Assembly: GCF_026168105.1 (NCBI RefSeq)
Contig: NZ_LBMW01000017.1
Location: 87,599-151,598 of the forward strand
Direction of reading: 5' to 3'
Source: Streptomyces hygroscopicus
GTDB lineage: Bacteria; Actinomycetota; Actinomycetes; Streptomycetales; Streptomycetaceae
DNA: 64,000 nt
Below the pieces are notes generated by a model. The model searched no databases and was not told the DNA's origin. It worked only from the letters and a program-made list of their open reading frames with translations. The translations under genes were made by a program, and so were the position numbers. Below, piece after piece: positions 52,542 to 60,846 of the stretch. Every line of letters begins with the position of its first letter. Position 1 is the stretch's first letter.

Positions 52542-52772
52542 TCAGAGTTCCTCTTCGGGGATTCGCTCCTCGTCGAGGCCGGTCATGAACCGCTCGAGAC
52601 GCTGGGTCGCTTCGGTGGGATCGTGCTTGGCCGCGGCCGTAATGACCAGCAGCTTCCGGGTCAGCGCCATCCGTACGCCCTCCGGGACTTGCAGTGCGCG
52701 CACCCTTGCGTGCGCTTCCTTCAGTTGGGCCGCGACCGCCGTATAGAGCTCGAGTTGGCCGTCGTTGTCCAT
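52542..52772 (-). CDS. Small conserved hypothetical protein
   Basis: 76 residues, beginning MDNDGQLELYTAVAAQLKEA and continuing as helices (ARVRALQVPEGVRMALTRKL) with an acidic end EERIPEEEL. No motif recognised; seen in my memory as conserved beside hupS in streptomycetes. ATG at 52772 with a hairpin-rich leader (52797-52822) upstream. Confidence 0.75.
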   Translation of the reverse strand: MDNDGQLELYTAVAAQLKEAHARVRALQVPEGVRMALTRKLLVITAAAKHDPTEATQRLERFMTGLDEERIPEEEL

Positions 52773-52959
52773 GCACAGATTGTGCCATCTGGGGCGAGTT
52801 GTCGCCCCCGCTGGGGGCAACTGCCGTCGCCCGGAGGGCGTCCGGGCGCCTCGGCACATCGCGGCACCGAGAACCGGATACCCGCGCAATGACCTTTGTA
52901 ACTAGGGGTGTTGAGGACCCCAAAGACGGCGCGCGGCACCCGTTCCGAGGCGGGAACGG

Positions 52960-52993
52960 CTGTACCCCCAACCGTCCACGATTGGGGGTACAG
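52960..52993 (-). terminator. leuCD terminator
   Basis: CTGTACCCCCAA and its exact complement (52960-52971 and 52982-52993, 10-nt loop), 47 bp beyond the leuD stop. A second hairpin (about 52940-52958) follows in the direction of transcription. Confidence 0.8.
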
Positions 52994-53039
52994 AGGGGTG
53001 TTGCGGTGGCTGAAACCAGCCCGCCCAAGGGGCCTGGCG

Positions 53040-53633
53040 TCAGCCCTGGAGCGTCCGCGGCTTGTAGGAGGGGCGTCGCGCCTCGTACGTCGCGATGTCG
53101 GCCTCGTTCTGCAGAGTGATGGAGATGTCGTCGAGGCCGTTCAGCAGCCGCCAGCGGGAGTTCTCGTCCAGCTCGAAGGAGGCGGTGATGCCCTCGGCGC
53201 GCACCTCACGGGCCTCGAGGTCGACCGTGATCTCGGCCTGCGGGTCCCGCTCGGTGAGCTCCCACAGGGCGTCCACGGTCTTCTGCTCCAGGACGACCGT
53301 GAGCAGGCCGTTCTTGAGCGAGTTGCCGCGGAAGATATCGGCGAACCGGGAGGAGACGACCGTTTTGAAGCCGTAGTTCTGCAGCGCCCAGACGGCGTGC
53401 TCACGGGAGGAGCCGGTGCCGAAGTCGGGGCCTGCGACCAGCACCGTGGCACCCTGCCGCTCGGGACGGTTGAGCACGAATTCCGGGTCCTTGCGCCAGG
53501 CCTCGAACAGCCCGTCCTCGAAACCGTCCCGCGTGACCTTCTTGAGCCAGTGGGCGGGGATGATCTGGTCGGTGTCGACGTTGCTGCGGCGCAGCGGGAC
53601 AGCCCGGCCGGTGTGCGTGGTGAATGCTTCCAT
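53040..53633 (-). CDS. leuD: 3-isopropylmalate dehydratase small subunit
   Basis: Swivelling subunit of the leucine-pathway isomerase, 197 residues. Features: RRSNVDTDQIIPAHWLKKV and FGTGSSREHAVWALQNYG (substrate-binding SREHA). ATG at 53633, 6 bp after leuC, so coexpressed. Together with LeuC it converts 2- to 3-isopropylmalate. Confidence 0.97.
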   Translation of the reverse strand: MEAFTTHTGRAVPLRRSNVDTDQIIPAHWLKKVTRDGFEDGLFEAWRKDPEFVLNRPERQGATVLVAGPDFGTGSSREHAVWALQNYGFKTVVSSRFADIFRGNSLKNGLLTVVLEQKTVDALWELTERDPQAEITVDLEAREVRAEGITASFELDENSRWRLLNGLDDISITLQNEADIATYEARRPSYKPRTLQG

Positions 53634-53639
53634 GACTTC

Positions 53640-55070
53640 TCAGACTCCAGCGGGCGTACGAGTGTCGGCGTCGGACAGGTCGGCGGGGGACGCCAGGTGG
53701 CCCAGGACCGCCGTCGCGGCGGCGACCTGCGGCGAGACCAGGTGCGTACGGCCGCCCTTGCCCTGCCTGCCCTCGAAGTTGCGGTTGGAGGTGGACGCGG
53801 AGCGCTCGCCCGGGGCCAGCTGGTCCGGGTTCATGCCGAGGCACATGGAACAGCCCGCGTGCCGCCATTCGGCGCCGGCCTCCTTGAAGACCACGTCCAG
53901 GCCCTCGGAGACGGCCTGCAGCCCCACCCGCGCGGAGCCGGGCACGACCAGCATCCGTACGCCGTCGGCGACTTTGCGGTCCTTGAGGATCGTGGCGGCG
54001 GCCCGCAGGTCCTCGATGCGCCCGTTGGTGCAGGAACCTACGAAGACGGTGTCCACCTTGATGGAGCGCAGCGGCTGTCCGGCCTCCAACCCCATGTACT
54101 CCAGGGCCTTTTCGGCGGCGAGGCGCTCCGAAGCGTCCTCGTACGAAGCAGGGTCGGGGACCTCGTTCGAAAGCGGGGCGCCCTGGCCGGGGTTGGTGCC
54201 CCAGGTGACGAACGGCGAGAGTGCGGCGGCGTCGATGCGGACCTCGGCGTCGAATTCCGCGTCGTCGTCGGTCCGCAGCGTCTTCCAGTACTCGACCGCG
54301 GCATCCCAGTCGGCGCCCTCGGGGGCGTGCGGGCGGTCCTTGAGGTACGCGAACGTGGTCTCGTCCGGGGCGATCATGCCCGCACGGGCGCCGGCCTCGA
54401 TCGACATGTTGCAGATGGTCATCCGGGCCTCCATCGAGAGCTTCTCGATGGCGGAGCCGCGGTACTCCAGGACGTAGCCCTGGCCGCCGCCGGTACCGAT
54501 CTTCGCGATGATCGCCAGGATCAGGTCCTTGGCGGTGACACCCCCGGGCAGCTCGCCGTCGACCGTGATGGCCATGGTCTTCGGGCGGGCCAGCGGCAGC
54601 GTCTGGGTGGCAAGCACGTGCTCGACCTGGGAGGTGCCGATACCGAAGGCCAGCGCGCCGAAGGCGCCGTGCGTCGAGGTGTGGGAGTCGCCGCAGACTA
54701 CGGTGGTGCCCGGCTGGGTCAGGCCCAGCTGCGGTCCGACGACGTGGACGACGCCCTGCTCGACGTCGCCCAGCGGGTGCAGGCGGACGCCGAACTCGGC
54801 GCAGTTCTTGCGCAGCGTCTCCAGCTGGGCACGGGAGACCGGGTCCGCGATGGGCTTGTCGATGTCGAGGGTGGGGGTGTTGTGGTCCTCGGTGGCGATG
54901 GTGAGGTCGAGCCTGCGCACCTGGCGGCCGCCCTTCCGCAGCCCGTCGAAGGCCTGCGGGCTGGTCACCTCGTGCAGCAGGTGCAGATCGATGTAGAGGA
55001 GGTCGGGCTCGCCCTCGGCGCGCCGGACGACGTGGTCGTCCCAGACCTTCTCCGCGAGTGTCCTACCCAT
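53640..55070 (-). CDS. leuC: 3-isopropylmalate dehydratase large subunit
   Basis: Iron-sulfur (4Fe-4S) aconitase-family subunit, 476 residues. Cluster cysteines: in FVGSCTNGRIEDLRAA and in GCSMCLGMNPDQ. Other signatures: VVCGDSHTSTHGAFGALAFG and ARMTICNMSIEAGARAG. ATG at 55070. Divergent from ndgR, which in Streptomyces controls leuCD; a dyad lies in the shared promoter. Confidence 0.97.
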   Translation of the reverse strand: MGRTLAEKVWDDHVVRRAEGEPDLLYIDLHLLHEVTSPQAFDGLRKGGRQVRRLDLTIATEDHNTPTLDIDKPIADPVSRAQLETLRKNCAEFGVRLHPLGDVEQGVVHVVGPQLGLTQPGTTVVCGDSHTSTHGAFGALAFGIGTSQVEHVLATQTLPLARPKTMAITVDGELPGGVTAKDLILAIIAKIGTGGGQGYVLEYRGSAIEKLSMEARMTICNMSIEAGARAGMIAPDETTFAYLKDRPHAPEGADWDAAVEYWKTLRTDDDAEFDAEVRIDAAALSPFVTWGTNPGQGAPLSNEVPDPASYEDASERLAAEKALEYMGLEAGQPLRSIKVDTVFVGSCTNGRIEDLRAAATILKDRKVADGVRMLVVPGSARVGLQAVSEGLDVVFKEAGAEWRHAGCSMCLGMNPDQLAPGERSASTSNRNFEGRQGKGGRTHLVSPQVAAATAVLGHLASPADLSDADTRTPAGV

Positions 55071-55226
55071 CGCTTTCCCTCCGGCCGGCATGCAGGCACC
55101 GACCCAACTAGAGATTTTGAGGAGCGGCGCCCGCACCCCCGGATTCCGGGCGTCCGCCTCCGGACCCGTTGGCGCCCGGGCCGCCGTGACTTCCAGGGTG
55201 GCGCGTTCCACGGAAAATTGAACTTG

Positions 55227-55245
55227 CGTTTCACAGAGTGAGACG
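55227..55245. promoter_or_regulatory. Candidate NdgR operator in the leuC-ndgR intergenic region
   Basis: CGTTTCA-CAGAG-TGAGACG, 6 of 7 symmetric positions match; a TGAAC/TTTCA pair (55219-55233) overlaps. It ends 14 bp before the ndgR ATG and about 157 bp before leuC. Size and position fit an IclR-family operator with autoregulation. Confidence 0.6.
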
Positions 55246-55258
55246 TGAATATCGTTGC

Positions 55259-55975
55259 ATGGACAACAGTAGCGGCGTCGGCGTTCTGGACAAGGCGGCC
55301 CTGGTCCTGAGCGCTCTGGAGTCCGGTCCGGCCACCCTCGCGGGTCTGGTCGGCGCCACCGGACTGGCACGACCCACGGCACACCGCCTTGCCGTGGCAC
55401 TGGAACACCACCGCATGGTGGCGCGCGACATGCAGGGCCGTTTCATTCTCGGCCCCAGGCTGGCCGAGCTGGCCGCCGCGGCGGGCGAGGACCGCCTGCT
55501 GGCGACGGCGGGCCCGGTTCTGACCCACCTGCGCGATGTCACGGGCGAGAGCGCGCAGCTCTACCGCCGCCAGGGGGACATGCGCATCTGTGTCGCCGCC
55601 GCCGAGCGCCTTTCGGGCCTGCGGGACACGGTGCCGGTCGGCTCCACACTCACGATGAAGGCCGGCTCGTCGGCGCAGATCCTGATGGCCTGGGAGGAGC
55701 CCGAGCGGCTGCACCGCGGCCTGCAGGGCGCCCGTTTCACGGCGACGGCCCTGTCGGGCGTGCGGCGCCGCGGCTGGGCCCAGTCCATCGGGGAGCGCGA
55801 GCCGGGCGTCGCGTCCGTCTCCGCTCCCGTACGCGGCCCCTCCAACCGGGTGGTGGCCGCGGTGTCCGTCTCCGGCCCCATCGAGCGCCTGACACGCCAC
55901 CCGGGCCGTATGCACGCCCAGGCGGTCATCGACGCCGCCGCCCGCCTCTCCGAGGCGCTGCGCCGCTCCGGCTGA
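55259..55975 (+). CDS. ndgR: IclR-family regulator NdgR
   Basis: 238 residues, matching NdgR, regulator of leucine and other amino-acid pathways in Streptomyces. N-terminal winged helix (LDKAALVLSALESGPATLAG, GLARPTAHRLAVALEHH) and C-terminal IclR effector domain (VPVGSTLTMKAGSSAQILMA, SVSAPVRGPSNRVVAAVSVS). ATG at 55259 chosen over a start 21 bp upstream because it gives the usual N-terminus. Divergent from its target leuC. Confidence 0.95.
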   Translation: MDNSSGVGVLDKAALVLSALESGPATLAGLVGATGLARPTAHRLAVALEHHRMVARDMQGRFILGPRLAELAAAAGEDRLLATAGPVLTHLRDVTGESAQLYRRQGDMRICVAAAERLSGLRDTVPVGSTLTMKAGSSAQILMAWEEPERLHRGLQGARFTATALSGVRRRGWAQSIGEREPGVASVSAPVRGPSNRVVAAVSVSGPIERLTRHPGRMHAQAVIDAAARLSEALRRSG

Positions 55976-56254
55976 CCTTCGGATCGTCACCGGGGAGGAC
56001 CCGCCTCAACGCCGCGGCAGGCCCTCCCCGCGCCCCCGGTCCCCCGGTCACGCCCTCTCCCGGTCGCTCGACGAGCGGTGGGCACACCGGTCGGCCGCCC
56101 ACCGCCTCCGGCTCTCGGCCGGCACCACCCCGTGGCCGCCCTCCGAAGGGGCGGCATGCCGATGCAGATCGACTCGTACGAGCCCCGGGCCTCGTGTCGC
56201 GGTCCCACGTGCCCGGGCGCCGCGCCCTCGCGCCCTTGCGGTGGTGACCCTGGG
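55976..56254. other. ndgR-merR intergenic region
   Basis: GC-rich with several weak inverted repeats near 55990-56040 that may end the ndgR transcript. No gene supported. The promoter-proximal part continues into the twin repeats at 56255. Confidence 0.4.
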
Positions 56255-56301
56255 TTGGATAGCGGCACTATCGATCTGCGCGATGTTTGGATAGTGGCAC
56301 T
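56255..56301 (+). promoter_or_regulatory. Two TTGGATAG[CT]GGCACT repeats before the MerR gene
   Basis: Copies at 56255-56269 and 56287-56301, 32 bp apart. Each is the left half of an ideal palindrome GGATAGTG-G-CACTATCC; the first copy continues as CACTATCG and so is nearly symmetric. The second ends 19 bp before the MerR start. Likely autoregulatory sites. Confidence 0.65.
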
Positions 56302-56320
56302 TACCGAGGAAGGGCAAGAG

Positions 56321-56965
56321 ATGCGGCTGTCCGAGCTGAGCGAGAGCAGTGGCGTGTCCACCGCGACGATCAAGTACTACCTGCGCGAGGGACTGCTGGC
56401 GCCGGGCCGCCAGGTCAACGCCACGACGGCCGAGTACGACGAGACCCATCTGCGCCGGCTGCGTCTGGTGCGGGCCATGATCCAGGTCGGCCGGATCCCG
56501 GTGACTACGGTCCGGGAGGTGCTCGGGCACGTCGACGACGACTCCCTCGGCCGCACGATCCGGCTGGGCGCGGCGCTGTGGGCGTTGCCGCACGTCGCCG
56601 AGCCGGACGAGGAGGACGGCCACGTCCGGGCCGCGCACCACGACGTGGACCAACTGCTGGACACCCTGGGCTGGTCGAACGCCAAGTCGCTGATCACCAT
56701 CTCCCCCGCCTACCGTTCGCTGGTGGTGGCGGTGGCCACGCTCCGGCGGCTCGGCTACCACTGGGACGACGAACTGCTGGTGTCCTACGCCCAGTTGATG
56801 CACCAGGCAGCGATCCTCGACCTGGACTTCGTGGAGACGCACCCCTCGGAGGCCGAGAAGGTCGAAACCGCGGTCCTCGGGGCGGTCCTGGTCGAGCCGA
56901 TGCTGCAGGCCCTGCACCGGCTGGCACAGGAGGAGGAGTCGGCACGGCGGTATGGGTTCGAGTAG
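56321..56965 (+). CDS. MerR-family transcriptional regulator
   Basis: 214 residues. N-terminal MerR winged helix: MRLSELSESSGVSTATIKYY, LREGLLAPGRQVNATTAEYD, LRRLRLVRAMIQVGRIPVTT. The C-terminal ~130 residues are helical without a recognised ligand motif; the usual metal-binding cysteines are absent. A good AGGAAGGG site precedes ATG 56321. Ends just before a strong hairpin and the tRNA cluster. Confidence 0.92.
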   Translation: MRLSELSESSGVSTATIKYYLREGLLAPGRQVNATTAEYDETHLRRLRLVRAMIQVGRIPVTTVREVLGHVDDDSLGRTIRLGAALWALPHVAEPDEEDGHVRAAHHDVDQLLDTLGWSNAKSLITISPAYRSLVVAVATLRRLGYHWDDELLVSYAQLMHQAAILDLDFVETHPSEAEKVETAVLGAVLVEPMLQALHRLAQEEESARRYGFE

Positions 56966-56980
56966 CCGGGCCGGACACGT

Positions 56981-57012
56981 CGAAGGCCCCCCACCGAGGT
57001 GGGGGGCCTTCG
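56981..57012. terminator. Perfect 15-bp terminator hairpin between merR and tRNA-Glu
   Basis: Arms 56981-56995 and 56998-57012 are exact complements. It lies 16 bp after the MerR stop and 8 bp beyond the end of the last tRNA on the opposite strand, and so can stop both. Confidence 0.85.
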
Positions 57013-57019
57013 CATCAGG

Positions 57020-57092
57020 TACCCCCGACCGGATTCGAACCGGCGCTACCGCCTTGAGAGGGCGGCGTGCTAGGCCGCTACACAACGGGGGC
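57020..57092 (-). tRNA. tRNA-Glu (CUC)
   Basis: 73-nt cloverleaf on the minus strand starting GCCCCCG, anticodon CTC in loop CTCTCAA, T-arm GGTTCGAATCC, acceptor CGGGGGT plus A. CCA is not encoded. Identical in sequence to the copies at 57213 and 57348. Confidence 0.97.
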
Positions 57093-57120
57093 GAGGATCG
57101 TACGTTTCCGCAGATCCGAG

Positions 57121-57192
57121 CTGGTCTACCTGGACTCGAACCAAGACTAACTGAACCAGAATCAGTCGTGCTGCCAATTACACCATAGACCA
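57121..57192 (-). tRNA. tRNA-Gln (CUG)
   Basis: 72-nt gene on the minus strand: acceptor TGGTCTA/TAGACCA with discriminator G, anticodon stem ACTGA/TCAGT around loop TTCTGGT (anticodon CTG), T-arm GGTTCGAGTCC. No CCA encoded. Differs from the second copy by one compensated acceptor pair. Confidence 0.97.
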
Positions 57193-57212
57193 ATGTGGTT
57201 TAGACCAGTCAG

Positions 57213-57285
57213 TACCCCCGACCGGATTCGAACCGGCGCTACCGCCTTGAGAGGGCGGCGTGCTAGGCCGCTACACAACGGGGGC
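57213..57285 (-). tRNA. tRNA-Glu (CUC), second copy
   Basis: Same 73-nt sequence as 57020-57092, lying between tRNA-Gln and the third Glu copy. Spacers are 20 and 62 bp, consistent with one processed transcript. Confidence 0.97.
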
Positions 57286-57347
57286 CCTGGCGATCCTGCA
57301 TCGAGGACAGCGGGAGCTACCCTGGCTGTCCTCGCGGGAAGGATCTG

Positions 57348-57420
57348 TACCCCCGACCGGATTCGAACCGGCGCTACCGCCTTGAGAGGGCGGCGTGCTA
57401 GGCCGCTACACAACGGGGGC
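57348..57420 (-). tRNA. tRNA-Glu (CUC), third copy
   Basis: Same 73-nt sequence again. Between it and the second copy, 57301-57335 forms a stem (CGAGGACAG ... CTGTCCTCG), a possible processing site. Confidence 0.97.
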
Positions 57421-57459
57421 TTGCGGATGGGATCCGCGGGTGCAGATGAGCTCTGCGAG

Positions 57460-57531
57460 CTGGCCTACCTGGACTCGAACCAAGACTAACTGAACCAGAA
57501 TCAGTCGTGCTGCCAATTACACCATAGGCCA
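57460..57531 (-). tRNA. tRNA-Gln (CUG), second copy
   Basis: First tRNA of the cluster in transcription order. Acceptor TGGCCTA/TAGGCCA; otherwise the same as the copy at 57121 (anticodon CTG). Discriminator G, no CCA encoded. The region upstream (57532-57622) should hold the cluster promoter; a TAGAAC -10-like word lies on the minus strand near 57560. Confidence 0.97.
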
Positions 57532-57622
57532 CTGGAACGCAAGCCCCTGAGGGGGTTATGTTCTAGCTTGCGCCTCCGGTTCCCGGCCTTTCGGCCCGCT
57601 CTCCGGCGGCGCAGGAAGAACA

Positions 57623-58354
57623 TTACCCGAAGGTGGACGGCGCTCCAAAACGGGTATCCGTGCCGAGGACCGCGGGGAGTTCGGCAAGGGTGGCGATCCG
57701 TCGAGGTCCGACGGGTACGTCCACCGTCGCGCAGGGACCGTCCCGGTCGATCCACACGGACAGCAGCCCGGCCTCGGCGGCGCCGCGACCGTCGATCTCC
57801 GGGTGGTCACCGACGTACGCGACCTCGCCCGGGAGCAGACCCAGGGCGTCGCAGGCCGCACGGAAGGCCCGGCCGTCCGGCTTCGAGAAACCCAGTTCGG
57901 CGGCGCACAGGACGGCCTCGAAGTGGTCGCGGACGCCGAGCGTGCGCAGCTTGTACTCCTGGACGTGGAGGCTGGAGTTGGACAGCACCGCGTGCCGGTG
58001 GCTGGCGGCGAGGAGTTCCAGGGCGGGCAGGACGTCCGGGAAAAGGGCCCAGGCGGCCTCGTACCGGTCCAGATAGCGGCCGAACCAGGCGTCGGCCTCG
58101 TCGTCGGTCAGCTCCTCGCCCAGGAAGACCCGGACGCGGTCCCGGCGCTGCTCCTCGAAGGAGACCTCCCCGGCGGCGTACCGGGCCCACTGCCGGTCGG
58201 TGATCCCCCGCCACCGCAGCAGGGCCTGCTCCACGGTCTCGCCCTCGCCGAGCAGCCCCTCGGCCGCCAGATGCGCGCGCATCCCGACGCGGTCCGCGGT
58301 GGTGTAGTCGAACAGGGTGTCGTCGACGTCCCAGACGACGGCTTTGACTGTCAT
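57623..58354 (-). CDS. HAD-superfamily hydrolase
   Basis: 243 residues. HAD motifs in order: AVVWDVDDTLFDYT (I), HAVLSNSSLHVQ (II), ELGFSKPDGRAF (III), GEVAYVGDHPEIDGRGAAEA (IV). A C1-type helical cap lies between motifs I and II. Likely a small-molecule phosphatase; substrate not predictable. ATG at 58354, with a strong terminator separating it from gltX upstream. Confidence 0.92.
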   Translation of the reverse strand: MTVKAVVWDVDDTLFDYTTADRVGMRAHLAAEGLLGEGETVEQALLRWRGITDRQWARYAAGEVSFEEQRRDRVRVFLGEELTDDEADAWFGRYLDRYEAAWALFPDVLPALELLAASHRHAVLSNSSLHVQEYKLRTLGVRDHFEAVLCAAELGFSKPDGRAFRAACDALGLLPGEVAYVGDHPEIDGRGAAEAGLLSVWIDRDGPCATVDVPVGPRRIATLAELPAVLGTDTRFGAPSTFG

Positions 58355-58382
58355 ACCCCCAACGTAGGGGAACGGCCCGCAC

Positions 58383-58427
58383 GCCGAGGGGCCGTCCACC
58401 GCACGGTGCGGTGGACGGCCCCTCGGC
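58383..58427 (-). terminator. Perfect 22-bp gltX terminator
   Basis: Arms 58383-58404 and 58406-58427 are exact complements with a 1-nt centre, 26 bp after the gltX stop and 29 bp ahead of the HAD gene. One of the strongest hairpins in the window. Confidence 0.88.
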
Positions 58428-58452
58428 CGGTGCCCGGCGCCCCCGGACGCGC

Positions 58453-59928
58453 CTACGCGGAGAGCTTCGCCAGCGCCGCGTCGATACGGGCCAGGGTCTT
58501 CTCCTTGCCCAGGACCTGCAGGGACTCGAAGAGCGGCAGACCGACCGTGCGGCCGGTGACGGCAACGCGGACCGGGGCCTGGGCCTTGCCGAGCTTCAGG
58601 CCGTGGGCCTCGCCGGCGGCCAGGACGGCCTCCTTCAGCGACTCGGCGGAGGTCCAGTCGGCCGCTTCCAGCTTCTCGCGTACCGTGCGGAGAAGGGCGT
58701 CGCTGCCCTCCTTCATGGCCTTCGTCCAGGACGCCTCGTCGAAGACCGGCTCCGGCAGGAACAGGAAGTCGACGTTCTCCGTGATCTCGGAGAGGACCTT
58801 GAGGCGGGTCTGCGCGTGCGGGGCGATCGCCTGCCACCTCGCCTCGTCGAAGTCCTCCGGCGCCCACGGCGCGAACGGGGCCTTCAGCCACGGCCGGCAG
58901 CGCTCGGTGAAGTCCTTCACGTCCAGGAGGCGGATGTGGTCCGCGTTGACCGACTCGGCCTTCTTCAGGTCGAAGCGGGCCGGGTTGGGGTTCACGTCCT
59001 TGATGTCGAAGGCGGCGACCATCTCGTCGATGGTGAAGATGTCGCGGTCCGGCGCGAGCGACCAGCCCAGCAGGGACAGGTAGTTGAGCAGGCCCTCCGG
59101 CAGGAAGCCGCGCTCGCGGTAGAGGTTCAGCGACGACTGCGGGTCGCGCTTGGACAGCTTCTTGTTGCCCTCGCCCATCACATACGGCAGATGGCCGAAC
59201 TCGGGCACGGACTTCGCGATGCCCAGCTCGATCAGCGCCTTGTAGAGGGCGACCTGGCGGGGGGTGGAGGAGAGCAGGTCCTCGCCGCGCAGGACGTGGG
59301 TGATCTCCATCAGGGCGTCGTCCACCGGGTTCACCAGCGTGTACAGGGGCGCCCCGTTCGCGCGGACGATCCCGTAGTCCGGCACGTTCTCCGGCGTGAA
59401 CGTCAGCTCTCCGCGGACCAGGTCCGTGAAGGTGATCGTCTCGTCCGGCATCCGGAAGCGGACGATGGGCGTGCGGCCCTCGGCCTCGTAGGCCGCCATC
59501 TGCCCGGCGGTCAGCTCACGGCAGTGCCCGTCGTACCCGGACGGCTTCCCGGCGGCGCGTGCGGCGTCGCGGCGTGCGTCCAGCTCCTCCGTCGTGCAGT
59601 AGCAGCGGTACGCGTAGCCGCCGTCCAGGAGCTTGTGGGCGACGTCCCGGTAGATGTCCATCCGCTGCGACTGGCGGTACGGCACGTGGGGGCCGCCGAC
59701 CTCGGGGCCCTCGTCCCAGTCGAAGCCCAGCCAGCGCAGCGAGTCCAGAAGCTGGACGTAGGACTCCTCGGAGTCGCGGGCCACGTCCGTGTCCTCGATA
59801 CGGAAGACGTACGTGCCGCCGGTGTGGCGGGCGAACGCCCAGTTGAACAGGGCCGTGCGGACCAGGCCCACGTGGGGGTTGCCGGTCGGGGACGGACAGA
59901 AACGTACGCGGACGTTCGCGTTAGCCAC
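58453..59928 (-). CDS. gltX: Glutamyl-tRNA synthetase
   Basis: Class I synthetase, 491 residues. HIGH-equivalent in RFCPSPTGNPHVGLVRTALF; KMSKS-equivalent KKLSKRDPQSS; YRCYCTTEELDARR in the insertion. Actinobacteria lack GlnRS, so this enzyme is expected to charge tRNA-Gln with Glu as well, for conversion by GatCAB. GTG at 59928 overlaps the stop of the FAH-family gene by 8 bp, so the two are coupled. Confidence 0.96.
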   Translation of the reverse strand: MANANVRVRFCPSPTGNPHVGLVRTALFNWAFARHTGGTYVFRIEDTDVARDSEESYVQLLDSLRWLGFDWDEGPEVGGPHVPYRQSQRMDIYRDVAHKLLDGGYAYRCYCTTEELDARRDAARAAGKPSGYDGHCRELTAGQMAAYEAEGRTPIVRFRMPDETITFTDLVRGELTFTPENVPDYGIVRANGAPLYTLVNPVDDALMEITHVLRGEDLLSSTPRQVALYKALIELGIAKSVPEFGHLPYVMGEGNKKLSKRDPQSSLNLYRERGFLPEGLLNYLSLLGWSLAPDRDIFTIDEMVAAFDIKDVNPNPARFDLKKAESVNADHIRLLDVKDFTERCRPWLKAPFAPWAPEDFDEARWQAIAPHAQTRLKVLSEITENVDFLFLPEPVFDEASWTKAMKEGSDALLRTVREKLEAADWTSAESLKEAVLAAGEAHGLKLGKAQAPVRVAVTGRTVGLPLFESLQVLGKEKTLARIDAALAKLSA

Positions 59929-60697
59929 GCTTGATCACCTTGTTGGTGAGAGTGCCGATGCCTTCGATGGTGACGGCGACCTCGTCGCCGACATTGAGGG
60001 GGCCGACCCCCGCGGGGGTGCCCGTGAGGATCACGTCGCCGGGGAGCAGCGTCATGGCCTCGGTGATGTTGACGATCAGATCCTCGATCGGGTGGATCAT
60101 CTCGCTCGTACGGCCGAGCTGGCGTTGCTGCCCGTTGACCGTGAGCTGGATGGTGAGATCACGCGGGTCGAGGTCGGTCTCCACCCAGGGGCCGAGGGGG
60201 CAGGAGGTGTCGAAGCCCTTGGCCCGGGCCCACTGCTTCTCGCGTCGCTGGATGTCACGAGCGGTCACGTCGTTGGCGCAGGTGTAGCCGAGGATCACGT
60301 CCTTGACGCGCTCGCGCGGGACCTCGCGGCACATGCGGCCGATCACCACGGCCAGCTCGGCCTCGTGGTTCAGCTCTTCGGAGAAGGAGGGATACGCGAT
60401 CTCGTCGCCGGGGCCGATCACGGAGGTGGACGGCTTGAAGAAGGCGAACGGGACATCGGGCACCTCGTTGCCCAGCTCCTGGGCGTGCTCCGCGTAGTTG
60501 CGGCCGAAGGCCACGACCTTGTTGGGGAGCACCGGGGGCAGCAGCCTGACCTTGCTCAGCGGCACCTTCGTACCGGAGAGCTCGAAGTCCGCGAACGGGA
60601 TGCCCTTGATGATGTCGAGGACGAGTTCGTCCGGCTTGTCGCCCTCGACCGCGCCGAAGGCGACGTTCCCGTCGATGGAGAACCTGGCGATGCGCAC
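59921..60697 (-). CDS. Fumarylacetoacetate hydrolase family protein
   Basis: 258 residues of the FAH superfamily (metal-dependent C-C bond hydrolases or decarboxylases). Motifs: VVAFGRNYAEHAQELG, ELNHEAELAVVIGR (metal Glu pair), GYTCANDVTARDIQRREKQW, GDVILTGTPAGVGPLNVGDE. Substrate unknown; homologues act on acylpyruvates or oxaloacetate. Overlaps gltX by 8 bp. The pairing with gltX is conserved in streptomycetes and suggests cotranscription rather than shared function. GTG at 60697. Confidence 0.93.
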   Translation of the reverse strand: MRIARFSIDGNVAFGAVEGDKPDELVLDIIKGIPFADFELSGTKVPLSKVRLLPPVLPNKVVAFGRNYAEHAQELGNEVPDVPFAFFKPSTSVIGPGDEIAYPSFSEELNHEAELAVVIGRMCREVPRERVKDVILGYTCANDVTARDIQRREKQWARAKGFDTSCPLGPWVETDLDPRDLTIQLTVNGQQRQLGRTSEMIHPIEDLIVNITEAMTLLPGDVILTGTPAGVGPLNVGDEVAVTIEGIGTLTNKVIKRG

Positions 60698-60846
60698 GGG
60701 ATCCTTGCGCCCCTCACTGAGCTGGCTGGAGTCTGACGCTCCAGGCTAACGCGGCAAGGGGCAGGCACTTCGCGCATCAGGACGGGCGCCGCTCCGGGGA
60801 CACATTCCCCCGGGGCGCTTTGAGCGGGCGGCGCCCGGCGCGCGTA

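Noticed and set aside
57193..57489. Open frames across the tRNA cluster
   Set aside because: They arise from the repeated tRNA sequences themselves and encode repeated peptides.
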